Shown here one piece after another: positions 15,277 through 23,885 of a DNA stretch of 64,000 bases (within the stretch, counting starts at the first letter, position 1; each line of letters opens with the position of its first letter). The position numbers and the translations under genes are program-made. The notes below the pieces were generated by a model that had not been told where the DNA came from, made no database searches, and saw only the letters and a list, made by a program, of their open reading frames with translations. The DNA comes from a virus, in the IMG/VR virus record IMGVR_UViG_3300045902_000666, positions 1-64,000 of that record. One strand, given 5' to 3'.

Positions 15277-15897
15277 TTAATTAAATTGTTTGGGTAAATC
15301 GAAAACTTCTATTTTATCTTTAGACTTTACTTGTTTAACATCAACTATCTTTTTCATATTATACAACACTAACATCTTTTCTCCAAAACCAAAAGCATTG
15401 TCTACCATTTCATAATCAATTCCATTGTCCACCAAAAAATTTCTTAAATCTTTTGTTTTAGTAGATTGAATAGCTTTATGATTTAAAATAATATTGTTAA
15501 ATATACTGGCTGGGACCTTACCATCCTCTATATATTTACTAAGATATTGTAAAATAACTTTTCTTTTAGCTCCCAACACATATGAATTAATAAAACTTGT
15601 AGCTTTTTCTAAATCAAGAAAAGCATCATCAATATCCAAACCTTTTTCAACTGTAATTAAATATAATTTTCTACTCCCTCTAGCATATCTCTTAACTACC
15701 TCGTAACTTGTAGTTAGATACAATCCAGCTCCAAATTCATAACGCCCATTTTTTTGAGCTATAGCATCAGTATATTCATCCAAATTACCACCATGCCAAA
15801 AACTCATAGTTTTGGGAATAGTTGAAGGTTGGATAACATCTTCTAAATGAAGCATCTCACTCAAAATATTTCTAACATATTTTCTAGTAGATTTCAT
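15277..15897 (-). CDS. ADP-ribosyltransferase-like protein with N-terminal targeting peptide
   Basis: A 206-residue protein beginning MKSTRKYVRNILSEMLHLED. The core MSFWHGGNLDEY, EFGAGLYLTTSYEVVKRYARG and KLYLITVEKG matches the H-G ... G.GLY.T pattern of the ADP-ribosyltransferase fold. It starts the coupled cluster 15897-13812. Confidence 0.65.
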   Translation of the reverse strand: MKSTRKYVRNILSEMLHLEDVIQPSTIPKTMSFWHGGNLDEYTDAIAQKNGRYEFGAGLYLTTSYEVVKRYARGSRKLYLITVEKGLDIDDAFLDLEKATSFINSYVLGAKRKVILQYLSKYIEDGKVPASIFNNIILNHKAIQSTKTKDLRNFLVDNGIDYEMVDNAFGFGEKMLVLYNMKKIVDVKQVKSKDKIEVFDLPKQFN

Positions 15898-15955
15898 ATA
15901 AAAATAAATAGGTCAGAAAAACAAAAAAGCCGACATATCTGCCGACCTTTTGTAC

Positions 15956-16201
15956 TTAAGATTTCTGACGGTTTTTAACCCATCTTCCATTCTCTAATCT
16001 GTAAAGCCCTTTTGGAACCCATCTTTCTTCAATTTGAAAGAAATTTTCCAAGTGAGTTACACTAATCTTCCAGGTTTCAGGGAAACGGCTTAATGCCGTT
16101 CTTTCCTGAGCCAACCTGATGGCTTCTTGTTCCGCTTCCTCTCTAGTTTTGTTACTGTTTGTCACAGTCTCAACCCAGAAAAAGGGGGCTTGATAACCCA
16201 C
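15956..16201 (-). CDS. Hypothetical protein, start uncertain
   Basis: An 81-residue frame from a GTG. GYQAPFFWVETVTNSNKTREEAEQEA and WKISVTHLENFFQIEERWVPKG suggest a small alpha/beta protein. The 5' end abuts a decayed TnpB sequence, so the original start may be lost. Confidence 0.45.
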   Translation of the reverse strand: MGYQAPFFWVETVTNSNKTREEAEQEAIRLAQERTALSRFPETWKISVTHLENFFQIEERWVPKGLYRLENGRWVKNRQKS

Positions 16202-16249
16202 CTTGTGAGTTAAATCTACCGTTCAACAAAACTTAGACAAAGTTACCCA

Positions 16250-16500
16250 TGACTAAATTTATGTTTTCTTGTTTCATAACACCACTACTTTTTAGGGAAC
16301 TTTCGTTCTTGTCATCCATAGTTGGGTGCTCCGCAAGCTTAAGTTCGAGCAAACGGTGCCCTACTTGTTCCAGATAATTCTGGACACAATTTCTTTTATT
16401 TAACCAGTCAATTTCAACTGGTACAATCTCATTTCTTCGTTTTCAATATTAATAGCAGCGTTTTCATCTCTATCAATAACAAGTCCGCTTAATTATTACT
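16250..16500 (-). pseudogene. TnpB C-terminal remnant
   Basis: One frame reads GLVIDRDENAAINIENEE, the C-terminal D-x-N-A-A-x-N-I signature of TnpB. The adjacent frame continues IVPVEIDWLNKRN..VGHRLLELKLAEHP and GVMKQENI, a typical TnpB tail. The frames are offset and there is no upstream domain, so it is a decayed IS200/IS605-type remnant. Confidence 0.6.
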
Positions 16501-16582
16501 AATCAAATCGCCACTTACGTGCTATCTAGGAGAACATCTACGGGTATATATGTTTGGTTTCCGTTTCTAATTTACACTTGAA

Positions 16583-17269
16583 TTATTTTCTAAGTAATTC
16601 AAGTTTCCCTTTCATAAACTGTTTTAAACTTGCAGACTTTTCAGTTTCATGGTCTATAACTTTATCATCTTTTTCACGATAAGTTCTTTTTTTATCAGAC
16701 CTTTCACCACTTCCGATTTGATTACTTCTTTCTTCAGCAACATCCTCTTCATGTCCTGTTCTATAAAAACAGTTTACTCTTTTCTTTATTTCAATCAACG
16801 CTTCTTCTTTGTTCTTATGTTGATTTCTTCCATCTCTTACAACTTTTATTCCAGTTGGGAGGTGTACGATTACAACACATGAATCAGTAGTATTCTTATG
16901 TTGACCTCCGTTTCCTGTTCCTCTTGTGAATTCTATATGAAGTTCATTCATATTTACTTCAACATTTTGGTATAATTTAGAGTCTAATACTGCAACTGTA
17001 ATTGTTGAAGTGTGAACTCTTCCTCTTCTTTCAGTCGGAGGTACTCTTTGCCATCTATGGCCTCCAGATTCATTTTGAAAATATTTCTTGACTCCATCAC
17101 CTGTCAGTCAGATGGAAACAAGACCTTCCTTTCAGTGTTCGTTTGTTACAACGAAATTGTTGTTTCTGGCTGCTTTGATGTACATAGCAGCCATGTCTCT
17201 CACAAGGAGCTTAGAATCTTCACCGCCTTCTGCAGCTCTAAGTTCTAAAATAATTGTTTCTTTTTTCAT
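16583..17269 (-). CDS. Short class-I release factor (RF1 type) with two in-frame TGA codons
   Basis: From ATG at 17269 one continuous frame encodes ILELRAAEGGEDSKLL, GGHRWQRVPPTERRGRVHTS and RGTGNGGQHKNTTDS. GGQ is the peptidyl-release motif and PPT matches the PxT stop-codon motif of RF1 (UAA/UAG). The protein is about 228 residues, against about 360 for cellular RF1, so the N-terminal domain is absent. TGA codons interrupt the frame at 17132-17134 and 17108-17110 while homology continues on both sides. Readthrough, recent decay or sequencing error are all possible. Confidence 0.7.
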
Positions 17270-17321
17270 GGCTGTTTTTATTTTGTTATAAATATACAAT
17301 TTTTTGTCTACAAAAAAAAAA

Positions 17322-17588
17322 TTATTCATATTTTTTTGTTAATTCCCATTCTTCAATTTCTTCTCCGGGTAAATACCACCTATCTTTTTCATAATTCCAG
17401 TGGCGATTATCATAAATTTGAAAAGATATGAAAAACCCTAAAATTTCAACATATTTGTACAAACCTGCATGGTCCTCTTTACGTGTTAATTTTAATTTAA
17501 AATCAAACCAGTTCCATTCAGGAAATCTCCCAATCTCGAACTCCCAAGATTTATTTTTTGTTATCGTTCCGAAAGTATTCCAATACAT
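17322..17588 (-). CDS. Hypothetical protein
   Basis: An 88-residue frame starting MYWNTFGTITKNKSWEFEIG, rich in Trp and Tyr (FPEWNWFDFKLKLTRKEDHAG). No family recognised. Its 5' end overlaps the truncated gene upstream by 38 nt. Confidence 0.55.
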   Translation of the reverse strand: MYWNTFGTITKNKSWEFEIGRFPEWNWFDFKLKLTRKEDHAGLYKYVEILGFFISFQIYDNRHWNYEKDRWYLPGEEIEEWELTKKYE

Positions 17589-17690
17589 GTTTTTTAATTT
17601 TTTGTTCAGTATTTTCTTTAACAGATTCTAATGCTTTTTGTATGCTGTTGTGCAATTCATCAATTGTTATTTCTTCTTTTGTGAACTACC
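17551..17690 (-). pseudogene. C-terminal fragment of a gene cut by an IS605-type end
   Basis: The frame TKEEITIDELHNSIQKALES ... KIKKHVLEYFRNDNKK runs to TAA at 17551 without a start codon. Its 5' side is replaced at 17691 by GTGAACTACCCACCCACG, the same end found at the TnpB element at 56474. Confidence 0.5.
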
Positions 17691-17725
17691 CACCCACGCC
17701 AAAGGCGATGGGATGGGTTTTACGG
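17691..17725 (-). mobile_element. IS200/IS605-type end (orphan)
   Basis: GTGAACTACCCACCCACGCC then a hairpin CCCATCGCCTTTGGCGTGGG on the minus strand. The same end, with few differences, terminates the TnpB element at 56474. No tnpB gene is attached here; the structured RNA begins just beyond. Confidence 0.6.
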
Positions 17726-17754
17726 CACTTTTTATAAAATATCAAGTATATAAA

Positions 17755-18615
17755 ACGGAAAAGCCCCACTGCTTTCGCAATGAGGCTTCAGTAATAAGTC
17801 TGAGATTACAACTCATTATAACGGTCTTTGCTAAGATTATCCCTTTTGTGGTTCCTTAGGCTATCCACAATCCTTTCGGATTGTATCCGTCAGTCACGAT
17901 TACTTACGGTAATCAATCTTGTCGTCAAGCTTACTCTACAGCTACTTAACCTACACCTGTACGGCCATACCGATGCATGCCTTTCACGATAATCGTCATC
18001 TCTCTTGCGGAAAGACAACTCCCTAATTCGTATTGCTACGTTAGGGTCTGAGTGACCTTTCAGCTCCAACGCCCATAAGTCTTGGGCGATAATTAATTAA
18101 ATGTAATTGCCTAACATTTTTTTAAAATGTAAGATGTAATGATAATTGCAAAGAGAGACGTGCTTATGGGTGTCAGCTCAATTCCGTTGCCAGAACCAAA
18201 TACTGATACGCCCCTCTGTGAACTTTAGCATGTTCACCCTCAACCCCGATTACTTTTTTACTTGTCTGCTCTTCCGAACCTACAGAGGTCTTTAATAACC
18301 GAAAAAAGGCAAGTGACACAAAGCATTCAGTTTGCTAAACCTCACACTTTATATCTCGGATTTTCTTGTTGACCCATTTCTAAGCCTCAATCACCAGCTA
18401 TCACTACTGATGATGAATCGGAAGCCGTTCTGACGTTCCTATCATACTATCCTAATGTCTAGATGTCCTATTTGGTTTGCACCAACAAGGCGAAAGTTTG
18501 CACCTCCCTTTTATTCCCTATTACTAGAGTTTATCTTCTCTTGCGAGCTTGTCTGAACTTTCGTTCAAACGTGACCCTAAACAGCCACAAATATCTTAAC
18601 TCAAAGAACTTTCTA
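17755..18615 (-). ncRNA. Large structured non-coding RNA (about 860 nt)
   Basis: No coding frame is supported. Local helices are dense: GAAA-capped hairpins at 18554-18567, 17867-17884 and 17761-17788, a GCAA-capped hairpin with AA bulge at 18021-18046, and hairpins at 18218-18237, 18111-18133 and 17898-17914. Longer pairings are 18260-18266/18308-18314, 18213-18217/18284-18288 and 18072-18079/18163-18170. A strong promoter lies at 18627-18657 and the 17761 hairpin may end the RNA. Size and tRNA neighbours recall GOLLD and ROOL phage RNAs, but no match was tested. Confidence 0.6.
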
Positions 18616-18626
18616 AAATTATGTTG

Positions 18627-18657
18627 CAAACATAATAACTTGCAAAATAAAAGTCAA
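18627..18657 (-). promoter_or_regulatory. Host-type promoter of the large RNA
   Basis: Minus strand: TTGAC, an 18-nt spacer, then TATGTTTGCAACATAAT. It matches the host-type pattern and would start transcription near 18615. Confidence 0.6.
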
Positions 18658-18694
18658 GTTTTTTTTAAAAAAAATTGAAAAAAAATTTTTTGCC

Positions 18695-18767
18695 CGCCCC
18701 AGTAGGCCTCGAACCCACGACCCTCGGACCTAGGAGACCGATGCTCTACCAACTGAGCTATGGGGGG
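18695..18767 (-). tRNA. tRNA-Arg (CCT)
   Basis: Acceptor CCCCCCA/TGGGGCG with one mismatch, D arm GCTCAGTTGGTAGAGC, T loop TTCGAGG, anticodon loop CTCCTAG. Confidence 0.8.
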
Positions 18768-18775
18768 AATTGTCC

Positions 18776-18937
18776 CAGAAACTTAGAATCGAACTCCCTT
18801 TGGCGCTAGTCCATAGCCGTAACGTTAAAAAACAGCAATAAACCATTTGGTTTAACCCAAAAAGCTTTCGACAATTTGTTTTGACACAAATCTTGCTGCC
18901 GCACCAAAGTCACCCCAAGCGGTGTGTTAGCAGCAAC
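18776..18937 (-). ncRNA. Structured 3' region after a small gene, ending in tRNA-like sequence
   Basis: Paired segments include TTGCTGC/GCAGCAA and CAGCAA/TTGCTG enclosing several short hairpins. The 3' end has GTTCGATTC like a T loop, but the stem does not pair, so it is not a normal tRNA. It may be a 3' UTR, a decayed tRNA, or part of the same RNA as 19262-19590. Confidence 0.35.
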
Positions 18938-19252
18938 CTAAGACAACGACTTCGTATCTTTACCCCATTCATCATTTGACTTTGGTAGTGCTTCAAATTC
19001 TTCTTTAGTATATAATTTATACCCATCAGATTGCAATACCTTAAACCTTTCCCCAGCGTATCTCATAGCATTGTTATAAAATGCCATTGCTGCTTTAGGG
19101 TTTTTTTCTGTCGGTTTGCATATATCTGACAATGTATCAATGTTATCTAACAATGACCATAATTGTTCGGCAATTTCTCTCATAGATAGGCTGCTGCTAA
19201 CAGGGGTTTTGCGAATATTGCCTTGATTAAACTTTTGCGGTTCTTTTGACAT
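18938..19252 (-). CDS. Hypothetical protein between two structured RNA regions
   Basis: A 104-residue frame: MSKEPQKFNQGNIRKTPVSS then a helical section MREIAEQLWSLLDNIDTLSD and KAAMAFYNNAMRYAGERF. No family recognised. Ends in TAG. Its mRNA would carry about 330 nt of structured leader. Confidence 0.6.
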   Translation of the reverse strand: MSKEPQKFNQGNIRKTPVSSSLSMREIAEQLWSLLDNIDTLSDICKPTEKNPKAAMAFYNNAMRYAGERFKVLQSDGYKLYTKEEFEALPKSNDEWGKDTKSLS

Positions 19253-19261
19253 TTGTATTTC

Positions 19262-19590
19262 AATTTAACTGTTGTGCAATGTTTTAACAGGGGCAACATC
19301 GCAAAGCCCCGAAACGTTCTGGGAAGTTTCTCCCACTCCAGAGATATTTGGCCTGTGTAGGGTCTAGGTAGCGAATTCCCATTTTGCCTACCTTAGGGCC
19401 TTTATATCGAAGTAACAAAAAGTTCCTTGCTACTGGAATAAGAGAAGTATCTTAAATCGTAGTTACTTACAGGGGAGTTTCCATACAAACTCACTTTAGA
19501 TTTTCATCTACCTAAAAATTAGGGCCTACCAAAACCACCGTAGGCGACATCGTGCTTTCACTACTTTATTTCTTTCAAAGAACAAAAACT
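19262..19590 (-). ncRNA. Structured leader or non-coding RNA (about 330 nt)
   Basis: No coding frame. Hairpins include CCTAC/GTAGG, CCTAA/TTAGG, GGTAG/CTACC, TGGGA/TCCCA, GGGGC/GCCCC and CTGTT/AACAG, plus a copy of the recurring GTAGCAA..TTGTTAC hairpin at 19408-19434. The host-type promoter at 19597-19627 would start it, and the small gene at 18938-19252 follows, so it is either a long regulatory leader or a separate RNA. Confidence 0.5.
19408..19434 (-). repeat. Recurring GUAGC..GUUAC hairpin element
   Basis: Minus-strand CAGTAGCAAGG, then TTGTTACTTCG; GTAGCAA pairs with TTGTTAC over 7 bp. Same element as beside the split tRNAs. Confidence 0.6.
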
Positions 19591-19596
19591 ATACGG

Positions 19597-19627
19597 CAAA
19601 GATAAAAAAAAGTTCCAAAAAAACAAA
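19597..19627 (-). promoter_or_regulatory. Host-type promoter
   Basis: Minus strand: TTTG, 19 nt containing GGAACTTTTTTT, then TATCTTTGCCGTATAG. Precedes the structured region at 19262-19590. Confidence 0.55.
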
Positions 19628-19632
19628 TTTTT

Positions 19633-20403
19633 TTATTCATCATCGTCATCATCCTGAATATCAGGGACTTTATTTTTTTCTAAGTCCTCTAATTTTTTTA
19701 CAGCATGAGAATAAACCTGAACTCTATCATTATCTTCAAAGCGAATATCCAATAAATTTTCACCTTCTCTTTTTATTACAAAAGCTTTCTGACCAAAATG
19801 TTTTTGCAATTCCGTCTTTTCCCGGTTACTCAATAAATTTTGGTCCAATTGAACCCAATCTCCTCTTTGAATAATTCTATTCTCAAATGCTCTTTGTTGT
19901 TGATAATGTCTTCTGTAATAATTCAAAAAATACTCCAACATTATATGTTTTCTTTCTGGAGTCAATTCTTTAAGAGGATGTTCACTTTTAATTTCTTCTC
20001 TACCCCATTTTGGACCTGATAACATTACTGTTGAACAAGTACTTTTTACAGGCCTCACATAATGCCAGCCATCTATATGGGTCATATCATAATACATCCC
20101 ATTTGAAACAAGTATTGTGCACATTTTTTCAGGTTCTTCAAGACCTTGGCCGAATCCAAGACCCATTTCATAAGTCCCTTCCAAAACATGCATTGCGCTT
20201 GGCCAGGGATGTGGGTGAAATAAAGCGTCTTCTGGCTTACATTCATGGATAAAGTGTAGAGAAATCCTGTAATTACCAAGTTGAGTCCAACATCTTTCTA
20301 CTAAAGGTGGGTGATAATCAACAAATAGTGTTTTCCAAATATCTGGTTTTGATAATAATTCAAGCATCAGCCTGTCTTCTATCTGCTTTAATTTTTCAAT
20401 CAT
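19633..20403 (-). CDS. Cupin-fold protein
   Basis: A 256-residue protein. HPHPWPSAMHVLEGTYEMGLG is a cupin motif with metal-binding His and Glu, followed by YDMTHIDGWHYVRPV (second His motif). The C-terminus ends in an acidic run (DDDDDE). The enzymatic role is unknown. A -7 box TATATTTG at 20431-20438 lies just upstream. Confidence 0.65.
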   Translation of the reverse strand: MIEKLKQIEDRLMLELLSKPDIWKTLFVDYHPPLVERCWTQLGNYRISLHFIHECKPEDALFHPHPWPSAMHVLEGTYEMGLGFGQGLEEPEKMCTILVSNGMYYDMTHIDGWHYVRPVKSTCSTVMLSGPKWGREEIKSEHPLKELTPERKHIMLEYFLNYYRRHYQQQRAFENRIIQRGDWVQLDQNLLSNREKTELQKHFGQKAFVIKREGENLLDIRFEDNDRVQVYSHAVKKLEDLEKNKVPDIQDDDDDE

Positions 20404-20430
20404 TTTGCAAATTTACACTTAATTATACGG

Positions 20431-20438
20431 CAAATATA
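20431..20438 (-). promoter_or_regulatory. Host-type promoter -7 element
   Basis: TATATTTGCCGTATAATT on the minus strand, preceded by GAACTTTTTGC, as in other promoters here. Located 28 nt upstream of the cupin gene ATG. A -33 box is not obvious. Confidence 0.45.
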
Positions 20439-20494
20439 AGCAAAAAGTTCAGAACTTTAATAGGATTTTTACGTATAATAGATTATGAAAGTGT

Positions 20495-20791
20495 ATGCTA
20501 ATTAAGGCTTTTCACATATCACCAAAGAAGAACCGAGCTTCTATTTTAAACAAAGGTATTCTGCCTAATCAGAAAACCGATGGTAGAATACAATACGGTC
20601 CAAGAATTTTTATTTCAACCAATAAAAACGACTTGGCATTTGATTATGTGAATTACGAAAATGTAGATTGTTGGGAGTTTGAAGTAGATTCTAATCTTAT
20701 AAAAAAAGATGAATTCTCTGGGTCAACCGACCATTTCTATATTGAGAATAAAATCAATCCAGATAGTATAAAATTACTGGAAAGTTATTGA
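20495..20791 (+). CDS. ADP-ribosyltransferase-fold-like small protein
   Basis: A 98-residue protein starting MLIKAFHISPKKNRASILNKGILP. AFHISP..RASILNKGI, GPRIFISTNKNDLAFDYV and FYIENKINPDSIK follow the pattern of small phage proteins with an ADP-ribosyltransferase-like fold. The catalytic residues are not certain. Ends with TGA and overlaps the converging gene by 7 nt. Confidence 0.5.
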   Translation: MLIKAFHISPKKNRASILNKGILPNQKTDGRIQYGPRIFISTNKNDLAFDYVNYENVDCWEFEVDSNLIKKDEFSGSTDHFYIENKINPDSIKLLESY

Positions 20792-21297
20792 CGTACTTTT
20801 CTTTGCCTTAAAGCGTCCATACTCTTTATAATAGCGTCTACTCTTAATTTAGACGCATCTTGTGGTACATAGCTCTTAGCAAAATAGATGGTTTTAATGA
20901 TATTATCCCTTACAATAGCATAAACTATATTCCCATTACTTTGAGTTTTTTCATCAACAAAAACAAGAGTTTTACCTTGAGCATTTTTCTTGAGCTCCTC
21001 TGAATAGAAATTGACTGCGTGTTTATCAATCATATTATGAGCTATTTGGATTCCGAAAGACCTGTTTTTAGGGAAATTGTAATTTTCAACTAATTGGGCG
21101 TTTTCTAAAATTTGAGCTCTTACAGATGCAGGTAATTGATATGAACCAACTATTTCATATTGGCCTATTGAACCGGGTATTTCATATCCAACTTCTAAAA
21201 CAGAAGCATTAATAAATCTATCATACAACCTTTCTGTATAATGGTCATCTTTTACAGCTTCATTTAAGATATTTCTAATCATTCTCCTTAAGCCCAT
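20785..21297 (-). CDS. Hypothetical protein with N-terminal targeting peptide
   Basis: A 170-residue protein beginning MGLRRMIRNILNEAV, the shared R..IR..L.E motif. The rest (KTLVFVDEKTQSNGNIVYAI, IKTIYFAKSYVPQDASKLRV) is an alpha/beta sequence of unknown family. A TATTTATA box lies 11 nt upstream. Likely a virion-associated protein. Confidence 0.6.
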   Translation of the reverse strand: MGLRRMIRNILNEAVKDDHYTERLYDRFINASVLEVGYEIPGSIGQYEIVGSYQLPASVRAQILENAQLVENYNFPKNRSFGIQIAHNMIDKHAVNFYSEELKKNAQGKTLVFVDEKTQSNGNIVYAIVRDNIIKTIYFAKSYVPQDASKLRVDAIIKSMDALRQRKVRQ

Positions 21298-21308
21298 TTT
21301 TTTTTATT

Positions 21309-21316
21309 TATAAATA
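21309..21316 (-). promoter_or_regulatory. TATTTATA late-type promoter motif
   Basis: Minus-strand TATTTATA 11 nt upstream of the ATG at 21297, back to back with a plus-strand copy at 21342. Confidence 0.5.
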
Positions 21317-21341
21317 GTTTATATTTTCATGTTTTTAAGCC

Positions 21342-21349
21342 TATTTATA
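21342..21349 (+). promoter_or_regulatory. TATTTATA late-type promoter motif
   Basis: CTATTTATAA 17 nt upstream of the ATG of the 800-residue gene at 21367. Confidence 0.5.
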
Positions 21350-21366
21350 ATCAAAAATTATTTTAT

Positions 21367-23769
21367 ATGAGCCCAGAAGAAAAAGAACTCAGAAATCACA
21401 TCAGAAAAATGCTTGAGCAAAATAAAAAAGCACTTAAAGAAAATTTTGATGATGAGGATGAAGATAATTTAGGTATTTTTTCAGATTATGATGAAGATGA
21501 AGCTTTTGGTGGCGAGGCTATGAAAGCTGCTATGGCTGATATTAAATCTTCAGAAGGTGAATTTGAACCTCTTGGAAAGAGTAAATTTGAAAAGAATTTA
21601 GATATAGACCAACTTAAACAAGATTTGTCTATTGCTAAATTAAATTTGCCATCTGAAAAAGAAAAACTTAAGCCTATAAAAAAACAGTTAGATGTAAGAT
21701 ATAATCAAGAAAAGAGATTTGGCAAAGGTTCTATGAATGAAAGTCACAAAATTGATGTATCTGACCCTTTAATTGATAAATTAAAAGAAAATGGTTTTAA
21801 TCCAGAATTAATGCCTTGGGGTAGTGTTGAGATTGATATTGATACACCTCATGGTAAAGAAACTATTTCATATCATAAAATACAAGTTAAAACTCCTACA
21901 TACTTAATAAACAACAAGGGTGAAGAAAGTATGTACACAGCAAATTTATTATGGGATTCTCCATTTGAAGGTGGTGGTATAGAAAAAGAACCAAATGTAT
22001 TTTTTGGAACTTTGGAAGATGCTATTAAATTTGCTTTAGATAGAAAAAATGAAGCTCAAAAAGAAATGGATGCGCTTCCAAAATTATCTACTACATTTAA
22101 ACCAGAAGAACCAGAAGTTGGTCCAAAGATTGTTGGAAAAATTGATTTAACTGGAATGGATACAAAAAGATTTGAAGAAGGTGCTGAAGAAACAAATATA
22201 ATTCCAGAAAAAATATTAAACTACATGTATTTCTCATTTGGTTCTCATTTTGGTGACCCAGATGAAATTGAAATTAATGCTGGAGATAAATATGGTGTTG
22301 GTAAACAAATGATAAAAAATATTGGTACTCCTTCTTATAATTCAGAAGACAAAACAATGGATATTCCAATTGAGTTTACTTACAATGAAATGAATGATAG
22401 GTCTACTATTTATAAAGTTCCTTATTTCGTTTGGAAAAAAATAAAAGATGGGACTTGGAAAGGTAAGCCTCAAGGTAGGTTTACGCAAAGTATTGATTTA
22501 AATGAAGGTAATGTAAATCCAGATACAAAAATTAATAGACCGAAAGATGCTGAAGGACAACCAATAACTTTAAAAGCCAGAGTTGAACATTTGAAAAGTG
22601 GAATCGCAGGGAGAGTTGAGAGATTCGTAATTGGTGATGATGGAAAAATAAATGTAAAGGTTGATTGGATTGGGGATTCTCTTATGTCAATGAAACTTAA
22701 ATCAGTTGTTCCTACTACTGATATTGTAGTAAGAGATTCAACTAGAGTTGTTAGAGAAGAAGAGGGAGAGGCATATCCTGAACAAAGCAGATATATGTTC
22801 TTTGGAAATTTACAGCAAATAAAAAGACAAGCTGAAATCATGTTAAATATGAATGAAGATGAAATAAACAACATCTTAGAAAATGGACATGATTGGGCTC
22901 AGGACCATGTTGCTACTGCTAAAGAAAGTATGGACCAAGTTTTTGATTTTTTAATGAATGAATTAAAAGATGAAAAAAAGGAAGAGGAATTAGACGAAGA
23001 TTCATTAGCATTCAGACATAAAGCTGGCCAAAGAGAAAAAGCAAGAAAAGATATTCCGTTGGGAAAACATGCTCCACATTCTCAAGCTGCATTAAATGAA
23101 AATTTTGATTATAGTAAAGAGGAATTATCTCACCACTACAACCAAGAAGCTGAAAATAACCCTCAATGGTTCGTAGATGATAATGGAGAAATTCAAGTAG
23201 ATACTCCAGATTCAATTTCTAAAACTTATACTTACACAATTAATCTAGATGAAAGAGGAGAGTTTAATGCTGATGTAAGAAATGAAGAAGGAAATACTGT
23301 TTTTGAAATAGATGGTTACGATATTTTTGAAGATGGATTCATGAAACACAAACATGACCATGAAGGTTTAAAGAAACATCTTATAAATTTAGGTATAATA
23401 AATCCTGATGATAAATTAGAATGTACAGAAACAGGTGAAATAGCAGAGAAAGAAAACAAGGAACCAGAAATTGAAAGTGTTATTTTTGAAAAATTAAACA
23501 GTGAAAAAACAGATTATACTTATATGCACCCAAGTAGTTTTACAAGAAATCAGATAAACGAAACTCATAAAAAACTTTTAAATCTTGTAAAAGAAAACTA
23601 CATGAGCTTTGATGTTGATGGTGGTAAAAACTATTATTGGTTAACAGAAAAAGGTAAAAAATTAGATTTAGAAAACTTTAAAAAAATAATGAAAGAAGGT
23701 AAAAAATCTAATGAATATAAAGATGCTGGTTTTTTGAGAAGCAAGGACATTGAGGACAACTTTTCTTAA
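21367..23769 (+). CDS. Large acidic virion-type protein with N-terminal targeting peptide
   Basis: An 800-residue, highly charged protein. The N-terminus ELRNHIRKMLEQNKKALKEN contains the shared motif, followed by an acidic stretch. There are several low-complexity Asp/Glu/Lys regions and no catalytic motif. HAPHSQAALNENFDY near residue 570 echoes the N-terminal ALKENFD and may be a second processing site. Probably an internal or structural virion protein. A terminator follows. Confidence 0.6.
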   Translation: MSPEEKELRNHIRKMLEQNKKALKENFDDEDEDNLGIFSDYDEDEAFGGEAMKAAMADIKSSEGEFEPLGKSKFEKNLDIDQLKQDLSIAKLNLPSEKEKLKPIKKQLDVRYNQEKRFGKGSMNESHKIDVSDPLIDKLKENGFNPELMPWGSVEIDIDTPHGKETISYHKIQVKTPTYLINNKGEESMYTANLLWDSPFEGGGIEKEPNVFFGTLEDAIKFALDRKNEAQKEMDALPKLSTTFKPEEPEVGPKIVGKIDLTGMDTKRFEEGAEETNIIPEKILNYMYFSFGSHFGDPDEIEINAGDKYGVGKQMIKNIGTPSYNSEDKTMDIPIEFTYNEMNDRSTIYKVPYFVWKKIKDGTWKGKPQGRFTQSIDLNEGNVNPDTKINRPKDAEGQPITLKARVEHLKSGIAGRVERFVIGDDGKINVKVDWIGDSLMSMKLKSVVPTTDIVVRDSTRVVREEEGEAYPEQSRYMFFGNLQQIKRQAEIMLNMNEDEINNILENGHDWAQDHVATAKESMDQVFDFLMNELKDEKKEEELDEDSLAFRHKAGQREKARKDIPLGKHAPHSQAALNENFDYSKEELSHHYNQEAENNPQWFVDDNGEIQVDTPDSISKTYTYTINLDERGEFNADVRNEEGNTVFEIDGYDIFEDGFMKHKHDHEGLKKHLINLGIINPDDKLECTETGEIAEKENKEPEIESVIFEKLNSEKTDYTYMHPSSFTRNQINETHKKLLNLVKENYMSFDVDGGKNYYWLTEKGKKLDLENFKKIMKEGKKSNEYKDAGFLRSKDIEDNFS

Positions 23770-23813
23770 ACCAAAAGATACGGTTTTAGGACCGTTATAG
23801 TTTCGGCTATATA

Positions 23814-23856
23814 GAAACCCTCTCAGTGTCGCTACCGGGAGGGTTTCACTTTTTTA
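23814..23856 (+). terminator. Rho-independent terminator
   Basis: GAAACCCTC pairs with GAGGGTTTC around a loop, followed by ACTTTTTT. It ends the 21367 gene. Confidence 0.7.
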
Positions 23857-23859
23857 TAA

Positions 23860-23867
23860 TATTTATA
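23860..23867 (+). promoter_or_regulatory. TATTTATA late-type promoter motif
   Basis: TATTTATA 18 nt upstream of the ATG at 23886. Confidence 0.45.
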
Positions 23868-23885
23868 AAATAAAAAACAAATAAA

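Noticed and set aside
17755-19590. Group I or group II intron, tmRNA or RNase P RNA
   Set aside because: No recognisable P/Q/R/S group I core, domain V, tag ORF with tRNA-like ends, or RNase P conserved region was found. The sequences stay as unclassified structured RNA.
20495-20791. RNA 2'-phosphotransferase (Tpt1/KptA) for tRNA splicing
   Set aside because: The fold pattern is only broadly ADP-ribosyltransferase-like. Diagnostic KptA motifs are not visible, so a link to tRNA splicing is not supported.
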